Assembly: GCA_013911065.1 (NCBI GenBank) | Contig: JACERV010000019.1 | Coordinates: forward strand, 1 to 64,000 | Origin: Ruminococcus sp. | Lineage (GTDB): Bacteria; Bacillota; Clostridia; Lachnospirales; Lachnospiraceae | Direction of reading: 5' to 3' | Length of the DNA: 64,000 bases | In this document: positions 1 to 7,762 of the stretch, in pieces | Position numbering within the stretch: position 1 is the stretch's first letter | Layout of the letters: each line of letters begins with the position of its first letter | Notes under the pieces: generated by a model | Told to the model about the DNA's origin: nothing | What the model saw: the letters and a program-made list of their open reading frames with translations, nothing else | Databases searched by the model: none | Translations under genes and position numbers: made by a program

Positions 1-57
1 GTGTACGCTTTTTTATGGAAAAATCAATCATTATCATAAAAAGTAGATAAAAAAACG

Positions 58-99
58 AAGAATCACCAGAACCGGCATTTGCCGGAACTGGCGATTCTT
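58..99. terminator. Imperfect hairpin, possible terminator
   Basis: A 19-bp stem with three mismatches (58-76 against 81-99) closes on a four-base loop. On the minus strand it is followed by a run of seven T; on the plus strand there is no T run. Direction is unclear, because the only gene seen to the right is on the plus strand. It may end a gene lying left of the window. Confidence 0.4.
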
Positions 100-184
100 A
101 ATTAAGAACTTATTTTACAGCCCCTTTGCTTATAAAAGCGAAGCTGTATGACCGCGTAAAATAAATTTGCAGGGAGGAAGGTTT

Positions 185-688
185 ATGGAAGAAAAGATAC
201 AGGTTCAAATGACAGAAAATATGCTATATGACTTTATGCTGTTTCATACTTATTCAAAACTTGCCGGTTTTTTGACGAATGTTCTTGGTATGGCAGTTAT
301 ATTTATGGGAATCATTATGTTTGCCATGGGAAAAAATACGGCGTGGCAGCTCGTATTTTATATTGTTGCCGGAATTGCTTTTCTTGGGTTTACTCCTCTT
401 CAGTTGAAGCTTCGTGCACGCAAACAGTTAAAAATAAATCCGGAATACAGGGAGGTGTGTACCTATCTTTTCGGTGAAAGCGGAATTACAGCAATCCGGG
501 ATGAAAAAACTAAGGTTTATGAGTGGGATAGTATACAAAGAGTTGTTGCAACACCAAAGACCATTGGATATTATTATGATGAGAATCGGGCAATTATTAT
601 CCCAAAGCAAGCATATGGAAAGCGCTTTACTGCGGTTATGAATATCGTGTTGGAACATGTACCCAGAGGAATGGTAAAAATAAGGTGA
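185..688 (+). CDS. YcxB-like membrane protein
   Basis: The product is a 167-residue protein of unknown function. Two hydrophobic segments at about residues 28-75 form a membrane hairpin. They are followed by a soluble C-terminal half with the pattern seen in YcxB-like proteins: a basic stretch, then an EWDSIQRV-type segment, and finally a basic end. The start at 185 is chosen because GGGAGG sits at 170-175 with normal spacing; the in-frame ATG at 167 has no such site. The gene stands alone between two hairpins, so it is probably monocistronic. The family assignment is by pattern only and the function is unknown. Confidence 0.6.
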   Translation: MEEKIQVQMTENMLYDFMLFHTYSKLAGFLTNVLGMAVIFMGIIMFAMGKNTAWQLVFYIVAGIAFLGFTPLQLKLRARKQLKINPEYREVCTYLFGESGITAIRDEKTKVYEWDSIQRVVATPKTIGYYYDENRAIIIPKQAYGKRFTAVMNIVLEHVPRGMVKIR

Positions 689-708
689 AATGAGTAGTAA
701 AAATACGG

Positions 709-744
709 CAGCCATAGGTTCAATTTTGAATTGACCTATGGCTG
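709..744. terminator. Bidirectional terminator
   Basis: A perfect 11-bp stem (709-719 with 734-744) lies between the stops of two convergent genes. It probably ends both the YcxB-like gene and the ROK repressor gene. Confidence 0.75.
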
Positions 745-747
745 TTG

Positions 748-1983
748 TTAATTATTTGTTGGCAGAGAAAGATATTGTGTTGGTGCGTTCAGCATACGGT
801 CGATAGCGAAGGCAGCAGCACCTAGCAGCGTCAGTTCTGTATCTGCAGGGAGTAATTTTATTTTAGGAATAATAGTGTAAGCGGACTGTCCTTTGGCGAA
901 GGTGTCCTGAATGCCGCTCATCAATAAATCGCCGCCAAGACTAATTGCACCACTGATGACAATGATATCCGGGTTAAATACGTGAAGCAGTGAAAGAATG
1001 CCGTGTCCCAAATATTTGCCGCATTCGAAAACCAAATTCGAAGCAAATGGATCCTGCTGTTTGGCTGCCTGGAAAATGGTCTGCCAGGAAAAATTAGAAT
1101 AGGATTGCAGGATGCTGTCCAATTGTCCAGGCAAAAGCTCTTTTGCGATTTGTTCCAGTGCCTGCATACCACAATAGGCATTGATACAGCCGCGGGCACC
1201 GCAGCTAGGGCAGATTCTGCCATTGTAATCGATGGATATATGTCCCATCTCCCAGGAACAGTTACTTGTTACGGTGAAGATTTTACCGTTATCCACCAAA
1301 CCGACACCAACACCGTCGTCTGCCAGAATATTCATAATAACAGTATCTTTTTTATCTGGTGATTCAAACCACCAATAGGCCAATGCACCTGCATCAGCAT
1401 CGTGTTCTATAAAAAGAGGAAGACTGGTGTGTTCTGCCAATTTCTCCTTTAATGGATAATAATAGCGTTTTTCAGGATCTATGTTATAGGGGGGGAGCAG
1501 AATCGTTCCAGTATCCCTATAATAGGGACCCGGAACAGCCATACCGATGGCTGCAATCTCCGGAAACTCTGCACAGAAGCTTTTGATGCCATCTGCAGCA
1601 GCCTGAACTACATATTTAATATTATCTACAGTGATATTAATAAAAGGAATTGAAATTAATTTGCCGTATGCATTTCCTAAGAAATCATAAGGCTGCATTT
1701 CCAATCTGCTCCAAGATAATTTGACGGCCAAAATTTTGTATTTTTCATAATTGAAAGAAAGACCGACGGATCGACGGCCCTTTTTTCCTTCAGAAAAACC
1801 GGTCTCATAGATTGCACCACATTCCATGAGAGAATGAATGATTTTGGTGATGGATGCAAGAGTTAACCCGGTAAATTCACCTAGTTCTGCTCTGGAACAG
1901 CCGGGATGTTTTGCTAGATAGTACATAATCTGAGAGCGATTCGAATCTAACAAGTCTGTTAAGTTCTTACCAGTTTTTGACAT
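748..1983 (-). CDS. ROK-family transcriptional repressor
   Basis: The protein has 411 residues: an N-terminal winged helix-turn-helix (about residues 10-65) and a ROK sugar-kinase-like domain. The ROK zinc signature is present as a GH followed by C258, C261 and C266. Such proteins (NagC/XylR/Mlc group) bind operators and release them when sugar binds the ROK domain. The gene is divergent from the sugar operon starting at 2466, and dyads resembling each other lie upstream of both, so it likely represses that operon and itself. AGGAGATC precedes the ATG. The effector sugar is not known; it should be a substrate or intermediate of the neighbouring pathway. Confidence 0.85.
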   Translation of the reverse strand: MSKTGKNLTDLLDSNRSQIMYYLAKHPGCSRAELGEFTGLTLASITKIIHSLMECGAIYETGFSEGKKGRRSVGLSFNYEKYKILAVKLSWSRLEMQPYDFLGNAYGKLISIPFINITVDNIKYVVQAAADGIKSFCAEFPEIAAIGMAVPGPYYRDTGTILLPPYNIDPEKRYYYPLKEKLAEHTSLPLFIEHDADAGALAYWWFESPDKKDTVIMNILADDGVGVGLVDNGKIFTVTSNCSWEMGHISIDYNGRICPSCGARGCINAYCGMQALEQIAKELLPGQLDSILQSYSNFSWQTIFQAAKQQDPFASNLVFECGKYLGHGILSLLHVFNPDIIVISGAISLGGDLLMSGIQDTFAKGQSAYTIIPKIKLLPADTELTLLGAAAFAIDRMLNAPTQYLSLPTNN

Positions 1984-2004
1984 AAAGATCTCCTAATTTA
2001 TTAT

Positions 2005-2034
2005 ATAACAGAGTTGATTTAACAACGCAGTTAA
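2005..2034. promoter_or_regulatory. Putative ROK operator at the repressor gene
   Basis: ATAACAGAGTTGAT (2005-2018) matches the core of the dyad at 2418-2432 in front of the sugar operon. It is followed by TTAAC-N6-GTTAA (2019-2034). A TATAAT on the minus strand (2000-2005) is a likely -10 for the repressor gene, so the site would overlap its promoter and allow autoregulation. Confidence 0.5.
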
Positions 2035-2037
2035 TTG

Positions 2038-2334
2038 ATTCTATTATAAGTTAATTCCGAAAGAATTGGAATTGTGCACATTTGCTAAAAAGCGATATGC
2101 TAATTTGCTGATTTGCACAAAATTCAAACGATTCATGTAGTGTATTAATTAAATTTCTTCTTTTGTATGTTGGAATATACCCCTCATATTCTTCTTTCAT
2201 TCATCCTTCTTTAAAATTTCCTGTTTCTTTAAAATCTTCTGATCTATTATATGGCAAAATCGCTTTATATTTAGCCATATAATTCTATTATAAATTAACC
2301 CTGGAAAATTACAATTATGCATATTTACTAAAAA
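2038..2334. repeat. 54-bp imperfect direct duplication
   Basis: The block at 2038-2091 recurs at 2282-2334 with about a dozen substitutions and a one-base gap; both begin ATTCTATTATAA and end in CTAAAAA. The 482-bp stretch between the divergent genes (1984-2465) holds no credible gene; besides this duplication it carries the operators and the promoter listed separately. The region in between is A+T-rich. Confidence 0.6.
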
Positions 2335-2378
2335 AATATAGTTATAATAGTTTAAAATGCTAAAAAAGTGAAAATAAA

Positions 2379-2407
2379 TTGACAAATGAAAATAATAACA
2401 ATATACT
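2379..2407 (+). promoter_or_regulatory. Promoter of the sugar operon
   Basis: A perfect -35 TTGACA (2379-2384) and a -10 TATACT (2402-2407) are separated by 17 bases. The first gene starts 59 bases further on. The putative repressor dyad lies immediately after the -10. Confidence 0.8.
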
Positions 2408-2417
2408 AAGTTTAACA

Positions 2418-2432
2418 ATTAACAGAGTTAAT
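2418..2432. promoter_or_regulatory. Putative ROK operator at the sugar operon
   Basis: ATTAAC-AGA-GTTAAT is a perfect dyad placed over the expected transcription start, just downstream of the -10 at 2402-2407. Its core AACAGAGTT also occurs at 2008-2016. This position suits a repressor that blocks initiation. Confidence 0.55.
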
Positions 2433-2465
2433 GAATGAGAGGGAGCAGTAATTTAGGAGAAGTTT

Positions 2466-3410
2466 ATGGATTTTATTACAATTGGTGAAATGGTAATTGA
2501 TTTTCTTCCGGGAGAGGAAACCGGAAGTTATATCAGAAACGCAGGCGGTGCACCTGCAAATGTGGCAATAGCAATTGCAAGAAATGGTTTGTCTGCCGGA
2601 ATGTACTGTAAGTTGGGAAATGATGATTTTGGACAATTCCTGATTAAGACGCTGCAGGAAAATGGTGTAACACCCCTAGCACCTGAACTTACAGATGAAG
2701 CAACCACGACGATGGCTTTCGTTTCATTAAATGAACAAAATGACAGAAGTTTTACTTTCGCAAGAAAACCAGGTGCAGACATGATGCTGGATAAGAGCGA
2801 GGTTAAGGAAGAAGAGTTGAAAAGCTGTAGAATTGTTCAGGCAGGTTCTTGTTCTTTATCAGCAGGTAAAACTGTAGAAGCTACCAAGTATGCAATGGCA
2901 AAAGCACATGAACTTGGTAAACTGGTTGGTTTTGACATTAACTACCGCAATTTAATGTGGAATGAGGATAAGGAAGCTTGTACCAGAGAAGTTCTGTCTA
3001 TCTTGAAATATGTTGATTTTTTAAAGCTTTCTGATGAAGAGATCGATATGGTAGGCGGACATGACAATGTACTGAATATTATGAAGGAATATAATATTGC
3101 AGTTGTTGTTCTGACAATGGGCGGTGAAGGTTCCGAACTGTTCTATGATGGAAGGTCCTATGTGATTCCTGGATTCAAAGCAGACAAGGTTGCTGATACA
3201 ACAGGTGCAGGAGATGCATTCTGGGGCGGATTCCTTTCCAATGTATTAAATCAGGGAATCGCCTCCGTAGATCAGCTGAATGCAGAGATTCTGAAGAATG
3301 CCGTGGTATACGGAAATGTAAGCGGCTCCCTGTCAGTCCGAAAAAAAGGTGCAATCGCATCCCTTCCTACCAGAGAAAAGATAGAACAGTTTTTACAGGA
3401 GAATAAATAA
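2466..3410 (+). CDS. PfkB-family sugar kinase (fructokinase-like)
   Basis: This is a 314-residue ribokinase/PfkB-family kinase, expected to phosphorylate a ketose with ATP in the cytoplasm. The N-terminal glycine signature GGAPANVA (about 27-34) and the C-terminal anion-hole motif DTTGAGDAF (D244-F252, catalytic base D250) are intact. It is the first gene of the operon, with AGGAGAAG ahead of the ATG and its own promoter. The next gene starts one base after the stop. Its closest named relatives by pattern are fructokinases, but the partner genes suggest a rarer hexulose or pentulose could be the substrate. Confidence 0.85.
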   Translation: MDFITIGEMVIDFLPGEETGSYIRNAGGAPANVAIAIARNGLSAGMYCKLGNDDFGQFLIKTLQENGVTPLAPELTDEATTTMAFVSLNEQNDRSFTFARKPGADMMLDKSEVKEEELKSCRIVQAGSCSLSAGKTVEATKYAMAKAHELGKLVGFDINYRNLMWNEDKEACTREVLSILKYVDFLKLSDEEIDMVGGHDNVLNIMKEYNIAVVVLTMGGEGSELFYDGRSYVIPGFKADKVADTTGAGDAFWGGFLSNVLNQGIASVDQLNAEILKNAVVYGNVSGSLSVRKKGAIASLPTREKIEQFLQENK

Positions 3411-3411
3411 T

Positions 3412-4116
3412 ATGAACGAAAATGTTTGGAAAAAATTCTGCCACATATCACCATCTATGATCACGCTTGATATGTGCAATCTTGAACAGCAGTGTAAGCT
3501 GGTAGCGGAAGCAGGACTGGAGATGATTCATGTGGACATTCTGGACGGACATTTTAGTCCGAGCATGCCGCTGGGACTGGATACAGTAAAGCAGCTTCGA
3601 AAAAAAACCAATTTGGAATTTGAAGCACATGTTATGGTAACGGACCCCCAGTTGTTCGTTGATGAACTGATTGAAGCAGGTGTCTCACAGATTGTTTTCC
3701 ATATTGAAGCCTGCGGCCATGTGGACGGTATGCTGAATTATATTCACAGTAAAGGTGTTAGGGCCGGTGTGGCTTTGAAACCGGCTACTCCACTTTATGA
3801 ATTGGAATATGTTCTTGATAAATGTGATGCAGTTCTATTGATGCTTATTAATCCAGGATTTGCTCAGATGAAAGGCGAAGTACAGGTACCATATTCTGCA
3901 AAAAAGATTCATGATCTGCATGAAATGATTAAAGCAAGAGAGTTAGATACTAAGGTAATTTTGGACGGACGTATCTCTCCTGAAAATATCAGAACCATTG
4001 GGATGTCAGGAGAAGCAAATATCTTTGTTGCCGGAAGTACCTGCATTAAGGCCGAAAATCAGGCTGAAAGCATGAAACAGCTGAAAAACCTGGAAGATGA
4101 GATTAACGGCAGATAG
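3412..4116 (+). CDS. Ribulose-phosphate 3-epimerase-like (AlsE/Rpe family)
   Basis: A 234-residue TIM barrel of the ribulose-phosphate-binding superfamily. The expected signatures are there: SPSMI at the N-terminus, HVDILDGHF with the metal-binding His and Asp, AHVMV, and INPGFAQ. The final phosphate loop reads DGRIS where most Rpe proteins have DGG(I/V), and NPGF is followed by AQMKGE rather than GGQ. These changes fit a specialised epimerase, for example on allulose 6-phosphate, rather than a housekeeping Rpe. It is coupled to the upstream kinase (1-base gap). The family is certain, the substrate is inferred. Confidence 0.75.
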   Translation: MNENVWKKFCHISPSMITLDMCNLEQQCKLVAEAGLEMIHVDILDGHFSPSMPLGLDTVKQLRKKTNLEFEAHVMVTDPQLFVDELIEAGVSQIVFHIEACGHVDGMLNYIHSKGVRAGVALKPATPLYELEYVLDKCDAVLLMLINPGFAQMKGEVQVPYSAKKIHDLHEMIKARELDTKVILDGRISPENIRTIGMSGEANIFVAGSTCIKAENQAESMKQLKNLEDEINGR

Positions 4117-4146
4117 GATGAGGAACAAGGAAAAGAGGTACATAAC

Positions 4147-4719
4147 ATGGGATATTATAATGACAATTATCATGGCACGGTAAAGGAAGTGTTAGCGGAG
4201 ATAGATAAAGCACTTGGTGCGGTAGACCAGGAGTCTGTAGAAAAATTTGTTACAGCTGTGCTGGAAGCTGACCAGGTATATTTCGTGGGAGTAGGAAGAG
4301 TTCTTGTTGCCCTGCAGGCAATGTGCAAGAGACTTGCACACCTAGGCATTAAGACACACTATGTTGGAGAAATTACAGAGCCGGCAATCACAGAAAAAGA
4401 TTTGCTGGTGGTTGGATCAGGAAGCGGCGGATCCCTGTTCCCGCTAGGAATTGCTAAGAAAGCACAGGGCATCGGAGCAAAGATTGTCCACATCGGATCT
4501 AATCCAAACAGTGAGATGAAGGACTTATGCGAATTCATGGTACGTATTCCAGTAAGAACAAAAAATTATCTGGATGACGAGATTGACTCTGTACAGCCTA
4601 TGACTTCTCTTTTTGAACAGAGTCTCCTGCTTTTCGGAGATGTGGTAGCAAAGATGATCATTGATGAACGTAAAATTGACATGAAAAGTCTTTGGAGATA
4701 TCACGCAAATCTTGAGTAA
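4147..4719 (+). CDS. SIS-domain 6-phospho-3-hexuloisomerase-like protein
   Basis: A 190-residue single-SIS-domain protein. The pattern VYFVGVGRV, then THYVGEITEPAI and VVGSGSGGS (serine-rich phosphosugar loop), matches the 6-phospho-3-hexuloisomerase branch, which interconverts 3-hexulose 6-phosphate and fructose 6-phosphate. The usual partner of that enzyme is hexulose-6-phosphate synthase; here the neighbour is instead an Rpe-like epimerase, so a route from a rare sugar phosphate to fructose 6-phosphate is more plausible than formaldehyde fixation. Preceded by AGAGGT at normal spacing. Confidence 0.75.
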   Translation: MGYYNDNYHGTVKEVLAEIDKALGAVDQESVEKFVTAVLEADQVYFVGVGRVLVALQAMCKRLAHLGIKTHYVGEITEPAITEKDLLVVGSGSGGSLFPLGIAKKAQGIGAKIVHIGSNPNSEMKDLCEFMVRIPVRTKNYLDDEIDSVQPMTSLFEQSLLLFGDVVAKMIIDERKIDMKSLWRYHANLE

Positions 4720-4742
4720 TCAAAGCACGGAAGGTCATGGTT

Positions 4743-5801
4743 ATGAATAAAAACTTAATGAAATATTGTGGAAGTCTTCAACAGCTGGTCTATGCAAGGC
4801 CAATCACTTATAAAGAGGGACGTGCCGGACATCTGAACGCAATTGAAGCAAAATGTGGAGATATTTCTTTTCACTCAGCAGCCGACAAGGCACTGGATAT
4901 TACAGATTTTTCCTATAAGGGAATAAATATGACTTTTATGGCAAAACCGGGGTTGGAAGGAAGAAATCAGTACGACACGAATGGGGAAGAAGCACTCAGA
5001 AGTATTATGGGAGGCCTGTTCTTTACCTGCGGGCTGGAAAATATCTGTGCACCATGTACAGTAGACGGGAAAGATTATCCAATGCACGGAAGAATGCGTA
5101 CAACTCCTGCAGAACATGTGAGTACGGATGTGGTAAGTGAAGGTGATGTCTGTAAACTGATTATTTCCGGAGAGATGCGGGAAGCTGAGCTGTTCGGTGA
5201 AAATATGGTACTCCGCAGAAGAATCGAGAGTGTTCTGGGTGAAAATAGTATTACTGTAACTGACGAGATTGAGAATCAGGCATTTCGCCCGGAACCTCTG
5301 ATGTTACTGTATCACTGCAATATGGGGTATCCATTCCTGAATGAAAATTGCCGGCTGTATGTTCCCGCCAAAAAGGTAACGGGGAGAGAGCAATTTTCTG
5401 TAGAACATGAAGGACGCTGGAATACGATGGAACCTCCAATTGACAATGCATGTGAATATGTATTTATTCACGACATACAGGCTGATGAAAATCTGGATAC
5501 CATCGTAATGGTGGCAAACCACGGGCTGAACATCGGACTTACAATCGAATTTAATCAGAAAAATCTTCCGTACTTTATGGAGTGGAAGTCTATGGCCTCC
5601 GGAGATTATGTTCTGGGACTTGAACCGTCTAATTCCAGCGTGTATGGCAAGCTGCATCACATTGAAAATAACAGCGTACATTATCTCCAGCCATTCGAGA
5701 AAGAGACGAACACATTGAAGTTCTCTGTGATTGAAGGCAGGGAGGAGCTTGAAAAAGTTATTCATAAGATTAGCAAGATAAAAAGACAAAAGGAGAATTA
5801 G
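4743..5801 (+). CDS. DUF4432 / aldose-epimerase-like protein
   Basis: The protein has 352 residues and the fold pattern of the galactose-mutarotase superfamily, DUF4432 branch: SAADKALDI near the N-terminus, a GGLFFTCGLEN segment, DYPMHGR with a conserved His, and a C-terminal GLEPSN. It probably converts sugar anomers or handles a related sugar. The start at 4743 is preferred because GGAAGG (4729-4734) is too close to the ATG at 4737. It lies between the isomerase genes of the operon. The exact substrate is unknown. Confidence 0.65.
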   Translation: MNKNLMKYCGSLQQLVYARPITYKEGRAGHLNAIEAKCGDISFHSAADKALDITDFSYKGINMTFMAKPGLEGRNQYDTNGEEALRSIMGGLFFTCGLENICAPCTVDGKDYPMHGRMRTTPAEHVSTDVVSEGDVCKLIISGEMREAELFGENMVLRRRIESVLGENSITVTDEIENQAFRPEPLMLLYHCNMGYPFLNENCRLYVPAKKVTGREQFSVEHEGRWNTMEPPIDNACEYVFIHDIQADENLDTIVMVANHGLNIGLTIEFNQKNLPYFMEWKSMASGDYVLGLEPSNSSVYGKLHHIENNSVHYLQPFEKETNTLKFSVIEGREELEKVIHKISKIKRQKEN

Positions 5802-5803
5802 TA

Positions 5804-6481
5804 ATGAAAAGATCTGAAATCAACGCAGTAATCAAAAAGTTTGAGGCATTGCTGGATGAGTACAAGTTTGCGCTTCCACCATACCTGAGCTTTACCCCGG
5901 AAGAGTGGGCAACCAAAGGTCATGAATATGATGAAATCCGTGACAATGCCCTTGGCTGGGATGTGACAGACTATGGAGAGGGACATTTTGATACCCTGGG
6001 ACTGGCACTTATCACACTCAGAAATGGTAATGTACATAATCCAAAATATAAAAAGATTTATGCTGAAAAGATTATGATGTGTGATTCTGGTCAGATATCA
6101 CCAATGCATTATCACAAGAATAAAATGGAAGACATCATCAACCGCGGGGGAAATGATATTATTTTCACTTTCCGCAACGCAAGCCCGGAGACGGGGGAAT
6201 ATCTTGACACAGATGTCCTGATCTGTCAGGACGGCAGACAATATACTCTGCCGGCAGGCAGCAAGGTTACTCTTCATAGAGGCGAGAGTATGACTCTGTA
6301 CCCATATCTGGGGCATGAGTTCATTATTCCTGAAGGCGGACCGGCTCTGATTGGTGAAGTATCTATGACAAACGATGATAATACAGATAATTTTTTCAAA
6401 GAGCCATTGGGAAGATTCCCTGTAATAGAAGAAGATGAACCAGCATACAGACTACTCTGCAATGAGTATCCGGCACCGTAG
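5804..6481 (+). CDS. D-lyxose/D-mannose isomerase-like cupin
   Basis: A 225-residue protein of the D-lyxose ketol-isomerase family (YdaE type), a cupin that uses a divalent metal. The metal site is visible as HYHKNKMEDI (two His and a Glu) with a later His in GHEFIIPEGG. Known members interconvert D-lyxose and D-xylulose and also D-mannose and D-fructose. Two bases separate it from the mutarotase-like gene, so translation is coupled. In this operon it may bring an aldose to the ketose that the PfkB kinase phosphorylates. Family is well supported, physiological substrate is not. Confidence 0.8.
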   Translation: MKRSEINAVIKKFEALLDEYKFALPPYLSFTPEEWATKGHEYDEIRDNALGWDVTDYGEGHFDTLGLALITLRNGNVHNPKYKKIYAEKIMMCDSGQISPMHYHKNKMEDIINRGGNDIIFTFRNASPETGEYLDTDVLICQDGRQYTLPAGSKVTLHRGESMTLYPYLGHEFIIPEGGPALIGEVSMTNDDNTDNFFKEPLGRFPVIEEDEPAYRLLCNEYPAP

Positions 6482-6552
6482 TATAAAAGTGTAATTAAAA
6501 AAGCAACGTGAAAAATCACGTTAGCATATTAAAAAAAGGGAGGAATTACAAA

Positions 6553-7584
6553 ATGAAGAAAAAAGTATTATCAGCATTAATGGCAACTATGATGGTGGTG
6601 TCTTTGACGGCATGTGGAAGCGGAGCTGCTACGGAAAAGGAGGATTCAAAAGAAACTGCAAAGACAGAGCAGACAGAAGAAACTGGTGAGACAAAAGATC
6701 TTTCTGAATTAAAACTTGCTTTCATCGTTGGTACGGAAAATGATGCTTTCTACCAGAGTGTACAAGCTGGTATCAAGGCAGAGTGTGAAAAACTTGGAAT
6801 TTCTTCTCCAACAATGGCAGACCAGCAGCTTGATGGATCTATTTGTACAGACCTTATTAACAACTATGTTGCAGCCGGTTATGATGGGATTGCACTTTCC
6901 GCTAATGACCCTGCAGGTACAGTTCCTGCACTACAGGCAGCTAATGCTGCAGGTGTAAAGATTTTCACATTTGACTGTACTCTTGATGATGAATATATTG
7001 ATGAGTACATCTCTTTTGTAGGATCTGACAACAAAGCTGGTGGTGTTACAGCAGGCGAATACATTGCAGAGCATGCTCCGGAAGGATCTAAAGTTGGATG
7101 TATTACATACGCATCTGCACAGTCTACACAGGATCGTCAGGCTGGTTTTGAAGAAACCATCCAGGCAGCAATCGATGGCGGGAAAGATCTTACTCTGATT
7201 GAATCTATGGATGCTGATAATGACCAGTCTAAAGCAGCTGATATTATGCAAAACTGGGTAACACAGTATGGTGATGAACTTTCTTACATATTCGTAGTAG
7301 GTGATCCAACTGGTTACGGCGCGCTTTCTGCTATCCAGTCTGCAGGTTCAGACACAAAGATTGTTGGTTTTGATGCAGGTCAGACAGCATGCGAATACAT
7401 CGCTGATCCAGAGGTTGGTAAAATTTGGGTAGCAGAAGTTGCTCAGGATCCGGAAGGAATCGGCGCCGGTATCGTTGGCAAGATGGCTGAATACTTCCAG
7501 ACAGGTGCTGTAGCTGGTGACAAGAAAGACCTTATTGAGTGTAACCTTGTAACAGCAGAGAATGTTAAGGATTACCTCAAATAA
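6553..7584 (+). CDS. Sugar ABC transporter substrate-binding lipoprotein
   Basis: A 343-residue ribose-type periplasmic-binding protein (family Peripla_BP_4). It starts with a lipoprotein signal (MKKKVLSALMATM, lipobox LTAC), then an acidic linker and the two-lobed binding domain beginning KLAFIVGTENDAF. It would sit on the outer face of the membrane and deliver sugar to the permease at 9316. The start at 6553 follows GGGAGG; the ATG at 6508 adds 15 residues in front of the signal and is rejected. Two hairpins follow the gene, which would raise its expression over the ATPase, as is usual for binding proteins. Confidence 0.9.
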   Translation: MKKKVLSALMATMMVVSLTACGSGAATEKEDSKETAKTEQTEETGETKDLSELKLAFIVGTENDAFYQSVQAGIKAECEKLGISSPTMADQQLDGSICTDLINNYVAAGYDGIALSANDPAGTVPALQAANAAGVKIFTFDCTLDDEYIDEYISFVGSDNKAGGVTAGEYIAEHAPEGSKVGCITYASAQSTQDRQAGFEETIQAAIDGGKDLTLIESMDADNDQSKAADIMQNWVTQYGDELSYIFVVGDPTGYGALSAIQSAGSDTKIVGFDAGQTACEYIADPEVGKIWVAEVAQDPEGIGAGIVGKMAEYFQTGAVAGDKKDLIECNLVTAENVKDYLK

Positions 7585-7621
7585 TTACCACAAGCAAAGA
7601 GAGTAAATATTATATAGGTCT

Positions 7622-7656
7622 AAAGTGCCCAGGCCATTTGAACTGGGCACTTTTTA
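7622..7656 (+). terminator. Intra-operon terminator 1
   Basis: A 10-bp perfect stem (7622-7631 with 7644-7653) is followed by T residues. It lies 38 bases after the binding-protein gene and probably causes partial termination inside the operon. Confidence 0.75.
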
Positions 7657-7711
7657 TACCAGGAAAGAGAACTTTCCCAGTATAAAAAACCTCGTGGCCC
7701 GCCACAGGCGT

Positions 7712-7737
7712 AGAATCTCGCTTGCGGGATTCTTTTT
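7712..7737 (+). terminator. Intra-operon terminator 2
   Basis: A 9-bp stem (7712-7720 with 7725-7733, one G-U) with a CTTG loop runs into TTTTT. It lies 26 bases before the ATPase start and would further lower read-through. Confidence 0.6.
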
Positions 7738-7762
7738 AAAAAAGATGAAATGGAGGAACAGT

